Assembly (NCBI RefSeq): GCF_010119225.1
Contig: NZ_WNKF01000002.1
Span: 434,001-498,000 of the forward strand
DNA length: 64,000 nt
Direction of reading: 5' to 3'
DNA from: Cyclobacterium roseum
GTDB taxonomy: Bacteria; Bacteroidota; Bacteroidia; Cytophagales; Cyclobacteriaceae
The notes beneath the pieces were generated by a model. That model was given only the letters and a program-made list of their open reading frames with translations, had not been told where the DNA came from and did not search any database. The position numbers were made by a program, and so were the translations under genes. The stretch's first letter is position 1. Each line of letters starts with the position of its first letter. This document shows, piece after piece, positions 26,445-36,000 of this stretch.

Positions 26445-26473
26445 TTTCGTTACTCATCTTTTCATCAACGAAA
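26445..26473. promoter_or_regulatory. Inverted repeat upstream of the AraC-type gene
   Basis: TTTCGTT (26445-26451) and AACGAAA (26467-26473) form a 7-bp inverted repeat, 42-70 bases upstream of the regulator start. It could be an autoregulatory site, though a match of this length may be chance. Confidence 0.25.
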
Positions 26474-26595
26474 GTAATCGCTTTCTATATGATATACAAT
26501 TTAAATCCTTTGAAATACCTTTGGTCAAATCAAAGAAATAACCCCACTGCCGGGTGCTTACTCCTCTGGGTTTTGTGTCAATGATGTCGGTTGTA

Positions 26596-27240
26596 TTACC
26601 CGGAATTATTTTTATTCGGTCGGGAATCTTGTACTTCTTCAGTGATTTTTCTTACGGTAGCATCCATTTCATCACATGAAACCTTTAGTTGACTAAGCCA
26701 AAACATTAAATCATCAAGGTTCTCTTTTTGGGTTTCAATTAAATGGATAATCCCTAAAATTCTGGATAAAGGAGCTCGTACTACATGCGATTGAATCCAG
26801 GCAATATTTTTTAATTTTTCATTTTGTAATTGAATTTGTTTAACATATTGCCTTCTGCTGAATGCAAATTCAATACTTTTATGAAGAATACCTGCCGTTA
26901 CTTCATCCTTGATCAGAAAATCATCCACTCCTAGTTTGAGACTCTCCTTTGCCAGGGAAAGGTCTGAATAACCTGTCATGATTATTATCGGCATTTGAAT
27001 CGTTGAAGAAAGTACTCCTCCAATTAATTTCATTCCCGACAAGTCCGGCAGGTTCAAATCAAGTAATAAGAGATCATAGTTGAGCGTAGTCTTTTCTCCA
27101 ACGATTTGAATAAAATCACTAAATGTCTCAAATCTGATAATTTGAACCGTATTAAATGCTTCAATCAGATAATCCTCAATCAGCACAAAGTCTCCCTCAT
27201 TGTCTTCTATGACCAAAACAGACAGTTTACTATTCTTCAT
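26596..27240 (-). CDS. Receiver domain fused to a HisKA-like helix pair, no ATPase domain
   Basis: 214 residues. The receiver (about 5-125) has the acidic pair VLVIEDNEGD, phospho-acceptor Asp in LLLDLNLPD, Thr in IIMTGYS and Lys in FLIKDE. A segment from about 145 to 200, starting IAWIQSHVVRAPLSRILG, matches the phospho-His box of HisKA dimerization domains and keeps the His. The protein then ends, with no ATP-binding domain. It may act as a receiver/phosphotransfer relay or as a scaffold pairing with the operon's kinases. It follows the receiver gene by 18 bases and is the last gene of the signalling operon. Confidence 0.85.
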   Translation of the reverse strand: MKNSKLSVLVIEDNEGDFVLIEDYLIEAFNTVQIIRFETFSDFIQIVGEKTTLNYDLLLLDLNLPDLSGMKLIGGVLSSTIQMPIIIMTGYSDLSLAKESLKLGVDDFLIKDEVTAGILHKSIEFAFSRRQYVKQIQLQNEKLKNIAWIQSHVVRAPLSRILGIIHLIETQKENLDDLMFWLSQLKVSCDEMDATVRKITEEVQDSRPNKNNSG

Positions 27241-27258
27241 ATTATTTTGCCAATTTTA

Positions 27259-27699
27259 TTATTGGGCCAATACCGTTAGCTGTAACCAAAACTCTTCGAT
27301 TTTCAGAATAGCATTCATAAAATCATCCATTTCCAAGGGCTTTTGCACATAACTGTTACAGTGGTTTTTGTACGCCCTTTCGATGTCTTTCTGATTGGAG
27401 GAGGTAGTCAGCATAATCACCGGAATTTTCTTTAGGCTTTCATCCTTCTTAATCACCTCTAATACTTCAAACCCGTTGAAAATAGGAATATTGATATCCA
27501 ATAAGACCAAATCAGGTCTTTGGACATCCGAGAAGTTAGCCCTCTTCTTTAAAAAATCCAACGCTTCCTGTCCATTTCTGGCTACGCTTACTTTTGTATT
27601 CAACCTACTCTCCTCAAATGCGTCAAGGGTGAGTAGAATATCTCCTTCATTATCTTCTACCAGAAGGATATGTGCCAATTTTAAATTCTTTGTCGTCAT
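27259..27699 (-). CDS. Single-domain response regulator (Rcp1/CheY-like)
   Basis: 146 residues, receiver domain only. It has ILLVEDNEGDILLT (acidic pocket), Asp in LVLLDINIPIFNGFE, Thr in VIMLTTSSNQKD and the Lys-Pro in YVQKPLEMDDF. Proteins of this shape usually take phosphate from phytochrome- or PAS-type kinases with no output domain of their own. It starts 14 bases after the CHASE3 kinase gene, so it is the likely partner of that kinase. Confidence 0.9.
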   Translation of the reverse strand: MTTKNLKLAHILLVEDNEGDILLTLDAFEESRLNTKVSVARNGQEALDFLKKRANFSDVQRPDLVLLDINIPIFNGFEVLEVIKKDESLKKIPVIMLTTSSNQKDIERAYKNHCNSYVQKPLEMDDFMNAILKIEEFWLQLTVLAQ

Positions 27700-27713
27700 T
27701 TTTATATAATTAC

Positions 27714-30221
27714 TTATTTATTTGATATCGTAAAATAAAAAGTGGAACCCAGGCCAGGAGTTGAGGCTACCCACATCCTGCCACCATGCAGCTCTACTAT
27801 CTTTTTGCAAACAGGCAAACCTATACCATTGCTATTCTTATCCGGTTTTAGAGATTTAAACATCTTGAATATATTTTCAAATTGATCTTCGGGGATTCCT
27901 ATTCCATTATCTGAAACTTCAAATTGAACCTCATTTGCAACTACTTTATTTTCAATACTTACCATAAGCTTTCCATCGCCTCTGTATTTTATGGTATTAC
28001 CTAATATATTATTAATCAGACGTTTAAATAAAATCGGGTACACAGCTATTTCCTCTACTGAAAGATTAAAATTTATGGTATGTGAAATATCCTTTAAATC
28101 ATTCTGAAAAATGCCTATCGCCTCATTAAAAAAAACACGAAGATTCACCACCTCTAATTTTTCATTCGACGTTCCTGTTCTTGAATATTCAAGGAGGTTA
28201 TCAATCATCATATTCATATGATTAGAGGCTGAGACAATCACCTCAAAATACTTTTGTATTTTTTCCTTATCTAATTGATCACCTTTTTTCCGGATAATCT
28301 CCAGCAAAGATTTAATATTACGAATAGGCGCCTTTAAATCGTGAGATGCGACATAGGCAAAATCTTCGAGCTCCTGATTAGTCTTTACTAGGGCAGTTCT
28401 GGCATCGACTATATCCTGAATAGGAGTACCTTCAGGAATCACGGCAACTACGTGTCCCTGCTGATCCTTCAGAGGTTTTAGGTTAAACAAAATGGTCACC
28501 GGATTTTTATCTTTATCCCATACCGCCACTTCGTATTTTACTTCCTGCCCCATAACAGAAGTTTCAATGGCCTGCTTCAGATGATGTTGCGAATCTGTGC
28601 TGATTTGCCACCAATAACAGTCCCAAAACTTCTTTCCAATGACATCTTCCGGCACAAGCCCTGCAAACTCCAGTGCAGTTTGATTCGCTTCTAATAGGGT
28701 GCCGTCCAAATCCAAAAACCCTATAAACTGAAAGGTTGAGTTGAAAATAGAATAAAACTTTTGCCGCTCTAGACTTAATTTTTCTTCTAGTTCTTTCATG
28801 CCGCTGATGTCGATATGGGAACCAAACATCAATTCCGGCAAACCATCTTCCGTCCAATTAAAAACTTTACCACGATCCATGATCCAAACCCAATGTCCAT
28901 CTTTATGTTTCATTCTGCATGCGCATTCGTATTGGGATTGTTTTTGTTCAAAACATTCTTGTAACCTTCTGTTAGATTCCTCTAAATCTTCTGGATGGGT
29001 AAACTTCATCCAAGTTTCAATAGTAATAGGCTCTAATTCTTTGAGGGTATATCCAATTAGATTCGCCCACTTTTCGTTAAAAAGGACTTCACCCGTTTGC
29101 ACGTTCCATTCCCATGTACCTGCATCTGTCCCTTTTATAATCTGCTGAAGGCGATCTTTTTCTATCTGAATAAGATCCTGAAAATGTTTGTTTTTAGTGA
29201 TATCTTGAATCTGAGAGATGAAATGCTTGGGTTCTCTATTTTCCCATACCAGCGAAACAGATAATAAGACCCAAACGAGTTCGCCACTTTTTGTGAAGTA
29301 CCTTTTTTCCATTTGGTAGGTTTCAATCTCACCACGCAACATTTGTTGTACATACATAAGATCTTTTTCAAGATCATCAGGGTGTGTGATGTCTTGGAAC
29401 GTTTTGGATAATAGTTCGCCTTCCTCATATCCTAACAAATCACATAAACTTTTATTGACTTTAAGGCATTTTCCCTCTGTACTTACCAGGGCCATTCCTA
29501 TGCTTGCATAATCGAATGCGGAAGCAAACTCCAATTCGTTTTGTTTGATAATGGAAAGTAGGCTTTGGGCTTGCGCCTCTGAAATCCTGTATCGGATTGA
29601 AATTCTGTAAATACCAATCAGAAATAATGACAACAGAGTGGTTAACCCTAGCCATAGCACAAAAATCAGGTCGTTTTTGTCTTTGTTCGCCTTAAATTTA
29701 GCAGATGCATCCAGAGATACGGTGCTCCAATAATTGAAAAGGTCCTGATAGGTAGTCTCTATCTGATTTACCAGGAAATCTGTATATGCTGCATACTGCT
29801 GAACCACCTTGGATTCTATTTCACTTTTTAATAGAAGCGAATCCAGATTCTGAATTCGAAGATGAACCAGTTGGGCAAATTCGGAGAAAATTATACTATC
29901 TTCATTATGACCATCCACAAGATCATATTCATGAAGTAATTGAACAGTACGATCCCCGTATCTCTCATATTCCTCTTCCAATTGAGGTTTTTGGTGGATT
30001 CTATATCCTCTATTGTCTCGGACTGCTTTTAGGAGGTTAATATATATTGCATTCAGTTGATTTAATTTATATTCAGCAGACTCAATTTTTTGATTCAGTT
30101 CTGACTGATAGGAATAGTTAGATAAGTAATAAAGTCCGCTCAGGGCTAAGGTGATGAAGACTATCAAAATGATGAAAAAAAAGGAATAACGATTTGCAAA
30201 ATAGCTAGGCTTCGCTTTCAT
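27714..30221 (-). CDS. CHASE3-PAS sensor histidine kinase
   Basis: 835 residues. Two membrane segments (about 12-32 and 185-205) flank a CHASE3-type extracytoplasmic helical domain containing DNRGYRIH. Three PAS domains follow (starting near FDYASIGMALV, KGTDAGTWEWN and NSTFQFIGFLD), then HisKA with the phospho-His at about 627 (YVASHDLKAPIRN) and an HATPase domain (DNGIGIPEDQF, GIGLPVCKKIVELHGG, GSTFYFTI). It should phosphorylate the two receiver proteins encoded just downstream. The start ATG overlaps the TGA of the preceding kinase (ATGA). Confidence 0.93.
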   Translation of the reverse strand: MKAKPSYFANRYSFFFIILIVFITLALSGLYYLSNYSYQSELNQKIESAEYKLNQLNAIYINLLKAVRDNRGYRIHQKPQLEEEYERYGDRTVQLLHEYDLVDGHNEDSIIFSEFAQLVHLRIQNLDSLLLKSEIESKVVQQYAAYTDFLVNQIETTYQDLFNYWSTVSLDASAKFKANKDKNDLIFVLWLGLTTLLSLFLIGIYRISIRYRISEAQAQSLLSIIKQNELEFASAFDYASIGMALVSTEGKCLKVNKSLCDLLGYEEGELLSKTFQDITHPDDLEKDLMYVQQMLRGEIETYQMEKRYFTKSGELVWVLLSVSLVWENREPKHFISQIQDITKNKHFQDLIQIEKDRLQQIIKGTDAGTWEWNVQTGEVLFNEKWANLIGYTLKELEPITIETWMKFTHPEDLEESNRRLQECFEQKQSQYECACRMKHKDGHWVWIMDRGKVFNWTEDGLPELMFGSHIDISGMKELEEKLSLERQKFYSIFNSTFQFIGFLDLDGTLLEANQTALEFAGLVPEDVIGKKFWDCYWWQISTDSQHHLKQAIETSVMGQEVKYEVAVWDKDKNPVTILFNLKPLKDQQGHVVAVIPEGTPIQDIVDARTALVKTNQELEDFAYVASHDLKAPIRNIKSLLEIIRKKGDQLDKEKIQKYFEVIVSASNHMNMMIDNLLEYSRTGTSNEKLEVVNLRVFFNEAIGIFQNDLKDISHTINFNLSVEEIAVYPILFKRLINNILGNTIKYRGDGKLMVSIENKVVANEVQFEVSDNGIGIPEDQFENIFKMFKSLKPDKNSNGIGLPVCKKIVELHGGRMWVASTPGLGSTFYFTISNK

Positions 30222-31570
30222 ATGTTAGGAAAATTCTTAGATATCGTAAAATAAAAAGTAGTGCCTTCACCCGCGGTGGATTCCAGCCAAATCTCTCCTC
30301 CCAGCAACTCCACACTCCGCTTGGCAATGGATAAGCCAATACCGGTGCCATCGTACTGATCCCTATTGTGCAGCCGTTGGAAAATGACAAATATCTTATC
30401 GAAAAACTTCTCCTCAATCCCAATACCATTGTCTTTTACCGCAAACTGCCACAATGTCTCTTTTTCCTTAGTATGGATTTCAATGCGAGGGGCTACGTTT
30501 TTCTTCACGTACTTCAACGCATTGTCTAGCAAACTGTGGAAAACCTGGGCTATTGGTGCCCGGTAGGTTTGTAGCGCAGGTAGCCCATCAAATGAGATAA
30601 CCGCTTTTGTTTCAGTAATAAGTTTTTTTCTTAACAGGGTGTATTCAGCTACTAATTCATTCAGGTTCACTTCCTCAAGCTGTTCAGTAGGGCTGTTGGA
30701 GCTGGAATACAGCAATAAGTCCAAAATAATTTGCTTCATCCTTTGTGCTCCATCCCTGGCGTAATGAATATATTGCAATGCTTTATCATCCAATTGACCC
30801 TCATATTTCCGTTTCAATTTGTCCATAAAGCTGGAAACCATCCGCAGCGGCTCCTGCAAGTCGTGAGAAGCAATATATGCATACTGCTCAAGCTCTTCAT
30901 TTTTGGTTTGCAATGCCATTTTACTTTTCTCAAGTTCACTTTTTAACCTGATTTGTTCTTGTATATGGTTTTCAATCCCACTAAATATTTTGGGGATTAG
31001 CGCTGACGACAGGTAACAAAGAAAGATAAGATTAGCACTGACGGCGGCCCATTCACTAACAGAGCTCATATCAACATTGTAGCTAAAGTCTGTTAACTTG
31101 AAGTGTATAGCAAATCCAAACAAAACCGATATAAATAGCACCAAATGACTCCACCAAAACGCATATTTGTTGTCGAAAATAATAATGGAGTAGATACAAG
31201 CTGCCAAAAAATAAACTAAAACAGAACCAGAAGAAGGAGAAGCGAAAAAATTTAGAACGGTGGCAAAAACAAATACTGTGAAGGAAAAAATCAGCTTTCT
31301 CGTGGTGATTTTCACCCCGGGCGCAAATGCGATAACGCACATGAAGCCGATAGTCGTAAAATGCAATAGTGTAATGAAGGCTTTATTTTCATAGGTAATC
31401 AAAAACAGTGACGGAAGTAACGCAATGAAACAAAGTGGCAGTAAAAACACCATTGTGGTTGAAAACAGCGAATTTCTCCAATAGCTTACACTCGCAATAG
31501 TCTCCAGAGAGCTAGGGTTGCAATTGTCATTTATCGTTTTCTTGTACGTGTTCCAAAGTTTCCTCATCAC
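30218..31570 (-). CDS. Membrane histidine kinase with polytopic N-terminus
   Basis: 450 residues; an ATG at 31567 or a GTG at 31570 could start it, both touching the stop of the previous frame. About six hydrophobic segments fill residues 30-190 and look like a polytopic membrane sensor. After a coiled coil, HisKA has its His near residue 236 (YIASHDLQEPLRM), followed by HATPase (DNGIGIEEKFFDKIF, GTGIGLSIAKRSVELLGG). This catalytic half is nearly identical to that of the upstream kinase, so one arose from the other by duplication. The sensor signal is unknown. Confidence 0.92.
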   Translation of the reverse strand: MMRKLWNTYKKTINDNCNPSSLETIASVSYWRNSLFSTTMVFLLPLCFIALLPSLFLITYENKAFITLLHFTTIGFMCVIAFAPGVKITTRKLIFSFTVFVFATVLNFFASPSSGSVLVYFLAACIYSIIIFDNKYAFWWSHLVLFISVLFGFAIHFKLTDFSYNVDMSSVSEWAAVSANLIFLCYLSSALIPKIFSGIENHIQEQIRLKSELEKSKMALQTKNEELEQYAYIASHDLQEPLRMVSSFMDKLKRKYEGQLDDKALQYIHYARDGAQRMKQIILDLLLYSSSNSPTEQLEEVNLNELVAEYTLLRKKLITETKAVISFDGLPALQTYRAPIAQVFHSLLDNALKYVKKNVAPRIEIHTKEKETLWQFAVKDNGIGIEEKFFDKIFVIFQRLHNRDQYDGTGIGLSIAKRSVELLGGEIWLESTAGEGTTFYFTISKNFPNI

Positions 31571-33046
31571 TTTTTCGGTAAGGTAAAATAAAAAGTAGAA
31601 CCTTCACCCACTTTTGATTCCAGCCAAATAGTACCTCCCAAAAACTCTACACTTCGCCTGGCGATGGATAAGCCTATACCGGTGCCATCGTACTGATCTC
31701 TGTTGTGCAGCCGTTGAAAAATGACAAACACTTTGTTATAAAACCGTTGATCTATTCCGATCCCATTGTCTTTTATAGCAAACTCCCACAGGCTTCTTTT
31801 TTTAGTAGCATGAATTTCAATTTGTGGAGGCACCTGATCTTTGGAGTATTTCAGCGCATTGTCGAGCAAACAGTGAATAATATGTGTCATGGGAGCTCTA
31901 TAGGTTTGTAAAACAGGAAGCCCTTCATATGAAATAACCGCTTTTTTTTCGGCGATCAGTTTTCTTCTTAGCTGGGTGTATTCAGATACGATCTCATTCA
32001 GGTTTATTAGCTCTGCCTGCTCCTCCGGCCGATTCGCTCTGGAATACAGCAATAAATCCAATATAATCTGCTTCATTCGTTTGGCACCGTCAATCGCAAA
32101 ATGAATGTATTGCTGTGCTCTATCGTCTAATTGATCTGAATATTTCCGTTTCAACTGATCCATAAAGCTGGAAATCATCCGCAGGGGTTCCTGCAAATCG
32201 TGGGAGGTAACAAAGGCAAATTGCTCCAGCTCTTCATTGGAACGCTCCAGTTCTTTTGCATACGTTTTAAGTGATTCATTGATTTCCAGAAGCTCTAATT
32301 CCTGTTTCTTCAGCTGGGTAAAATCAGACATGGCACCCATCATCCGAACCGCCTTTCCGGTTTGATTGCGCAAAATCATTCCCTTGTCATATACAAAAGC
32401 AAATGTACCGTCTGCCTTTCTATATCGGTATTCTTCCTGCCAGATAGTGACATCCATATCTTCGATTGCTTCAACTACGCTTTTTTCCACCTGCTCACGA
32501 TCGTCCGGATGAATATGACTGGTCCAGGATTCCAAGGTAGGCGATATTCTATCAACGTCATATCCAAACAAGGTTTTAAATCCATCGCCCCAAAAAAGCG
32601 TGTTTTCCACGATGTTGTAATCCCAAATGGCATCATTGGTCGCCCGGGTGATGATTTCGAAGCGTTCATTGGCTTCCAATAAGCGGATATCCGCTGCCTT
32701 CCTGAGCGTAATGTCCTTGAAGTAGACGGATAAGCCAATTTCTGATGGATAAACCGTTACTTCTACCCAAATGTCCAGGGTCGGATAGTATTCCTCAAAA
32801 TTAACCGTTTCTCCGGTTTCCATAGCCCGGTGGTATTGCACGTAAAAATCGGAATCTACAGCATCTGGGTAAAGTTCCCATAAATTTTTACCAAGTACAT
32901 TCTCCTTATTTCTGCCCAATATGATTTCGGACTGCTTGTTCCAGTAGGTTACCGTCCACTCCACGTCAACGGCAAAAAAAGCATCCCCGATACTTTCGAG
33001 AATAATGTTCTTTTCCTCATAAGATCTGGCAAGCTGTTCGTTTTTT
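31567..33046 (-). CDS. C-terminal part of the split kinase: two PAS domains, HisKA, HATPase
   Basis: This frame is open through the homopolymer and reads into PAS (NIILESIGDAFFAVDVEW), PAS (RATNDAIWDYN), a coiled coil, HisKA (QFAFVTSHDLQEPLRMIS) and HATPase (DNGIGIDQRFYNKVF, GTGIGLSIARRSVEFLGG, STFYFTLPKK). The first usable start inside it is a GTG at 32964, in the middle of a PAS domain, which argues against it being an independent gene. If expressed it would be a kinase with one and a half PAS domains. Its stop overlaps the next kinase's start. Confidence 0.75.
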
Positions 33047-36000
33047 CCAGGATTTGTTTTTCAGCTTCTTTAATTTTTGTAATATCGTAGAAGTACACCG
33101 AAAACCCATCGTTATTTGGATAGATACTTTCACTGAACCAGCGCTGGTATGTTTCATAGAAAAACTCAAACTTAACGGGCTTTCCAGTTTTCCGGGTTTC
33201 ATGGAGCTGTGTTTCGAATAGGGTATTTTTTAAATAGGGGAATCGGTCAAATAGATTTTCATTGATGATTTCAGATGCTTCCACTTGTAACAATTCTGCA
33301 CAACTGGAATTCATGAAAGTGAATTCGAACTTGCCGTTCAGGGCATAAAAATTGTCAGAAATACTTTCTAAAATATTATTTCTTTCCTGATAGGCTCTTT
33401 CAAGCTCCTGAGCAGCTTTTTTGCGTTCATCAATATTCTTAAAATAAGAAGCCACCCCACCACTTGAAGCATATACTGCAAGTTCGTACCAGCAACCATC
33501 ACCTGGATAGTGATATTCAAAGTTCTCGGAGTGACCACTTTTAGCCACTCTTCTGTAAACATTTTCTAGGATGGTGCCTTTTGCAGGAGAAAAGATTTCC
33601 CAAATATTCCTGCCCAGCACCTCTTCTGAAGTTTTCTTCAAAAGGTTTTCGGCCTCCCGGTTGAAGTAGGTAAAATTCCAATCGGCATCTACCGCATAAA
33701 AGGCATCTGAGATACTTTCGAGTATTTCCTTTACCCTAAGCTCATCGGATTTAGCCACATGAATGTCCTGAAAACTGCCATGAATGCGCTTACACTCTCC
33801 ATTGATCATTTCAGCTTGTCCGATGGCACGAACCCACCTTTCATTATTTTTAGCGGTAACGATAATAGCCTCAAAGTCAAAGGGTGTACCATTTTCTACA
33901 CAGGCCTTAACACGTGACTGTACCTTTTCTCGAAAATCCTCCCGGTAGAAGTTGATACTCGTTTCCAAGTCAGGGATAAAAGAAGCCGGGTCGGTCTCGT
34001 GCAGTTGATGTGTAATTTCAGACCATAAAATTTTATGGTTATGAAAGTTTACCTCCCAGCTACCAATGCGGGCCATCTGAATCGCTTCAGAAAGCAACTC
34101 CTCATTTTTGGATTCCCTGGTAATATCCATAACAAAAGAATTGAAGAGTACGGTACCATCTCCCAGAAAACTGGGTGTACCACTACCCAAATGCATTAGC
34201 ACTTCACCGCTCGGTAGCACACTCTTATATTGAGATAACCATTTTGATTTTGTTTGTACCGCTTTCGCAATTTCCTCTTTTACTTTTTCATAATCTCCAC
34301 CGACTTTGGTTTGATCCCAAACCAGGTTGATATCCTGCTCTACTTCTTCCGGGCTGTAGCCCCAGAGTTGATAGGAGCCTTTGCTTACAGAGCGTAACGC
34401 ATCGGTGCCATCAGGAAAAATAAGGTATTGGAAAAGCACTCCCGGAAGATTATCCGTTAATGTCTTGAGTTGTATTTCTGCATTTTTTTGATCCTGGATG
34501 TCCTGAAAACAGCCGAAAATTCTGGCGCATCTCTCTTCAACATATTCTGCTTTGCCTATACAACGAATCCACTTATTGTTACCCTTTATGGTTTGAATCA
34601 TTAATTCCAGATCAAACTCCTGCCCTTCTTTGATTAACAAATCAACTGCCGTTAGAATTTTTTCTTTATTCTCCCCGGCATAAAATTCAAAGCCACCGGT
34701 TAAGGACGGATTGTAGCTATCATCCACTTCCAAAATCTCCCGTGTCATGGGTGACCAATACATGCTGTCATTTTCCTGATCCATCAGATTCAGTTCCCAA
34801 CTACCGATTTTTGCCATTTCGGACGCCTCGGTAAGCAGTTCCTCGCTACGGTATTCTTCAGTTATATCAAAAATGAGTGAGTTGAATACCACCGTATCAT
34901 CTGGTAGGTAGCTTGGTGAACCATACCCCAGATGTATGCGTAGCTCATTGCCAGGCGTGATGTAGCGCCACTGAGCCTTCCATTCCGATTGGGTTTCTAA
35001 TGACTTTTGGATGCTATTATTCACCACTTCCATTTCGCCACCCAGCTCGATTTGCTTCCAAACCAGGCTGTTTTCTTTCATCACGCTATCGGCATCAAAG
35101 CCCCAAACTGCCTGCGCGCCATCGGTTACATACTTCAAATCATCGGTTCCGTCAGGATAGATATAATATTGAAAGGCTACCCCGGGTAGATTGTTGGCAA
35201 ATGCCTTTAGTCTTATCTCAGACTCTTTCCTGTCAGTAATATCCTGAAAGCTGCCATATAACCTTTTCGCAACGCCATTTACAATCTCAACATTGCCAAT
35301 TGCCCGTACCCACCTTTCGTTAAGGTTTTTTGTTATGATCACTGCTTCAAAATCAAAACCGGCACCGGTTGATATACTTTTTTCGATGCTGTCATTAATC
35401 AAAGGCCTGAAATCTTCACGATAAAACTTTAAACTCATCTCCAGGTCGGGAAAAAATGTATCGGGATCGGTTTCGTGCAGTTGATGTACTATTCTGGACC
35501 AGAAAGCAGTATTTTTTTCCAGGTTCACTTCCCAGGCGCCGATTTTTGCCATGGAACCGGCTTGGGCGTTAAGCTCCCTTAATTGAACTTCCCGGGTAAT
35601 ATTTTTTGCGGAGGCATAAATCAAGCCTTCTTGAACCGATGAATTACAACTCCAACTTAGCCAAATGATTTTACCCGATTTGGTAATGTATCGGTTTTCA
35701 AATTGAAAGATACTTGCTCCATTTTCAAGTTTATTTAGTTCTCTGGTAGCTACATCCTTGTCTTCAGTATGGATAAACTCGTCAAAGGTATGAAATAGGA
35801 TTTCCTCTTCTTTATAACCCAGCAATTCGCAACCGGCTGGGTTCATCTTCAGGAACCGACCGTTGAAATCTGCAATACAGAGAATATCAGGAATGGCCTG
35901 GTACAAATGCTTGAGATCGTTCTCCAATCGCTTCCGGTTAATTTCGGATCCTATAAATGTTTCCAGTCGGCTTAAAACCGAACTATGATGCTCCAAATAT

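Noticed and set aside
33036-33050. Classical -1 programmed frameshift heptamer (A AAA AAC)
   Set aside because: The heptamer is present but in the wrong phase for simultaneous two-tRNA slippage. Only single-tRNA or polymerase slippage could rescue the frame, and no stimulating stem was seen.
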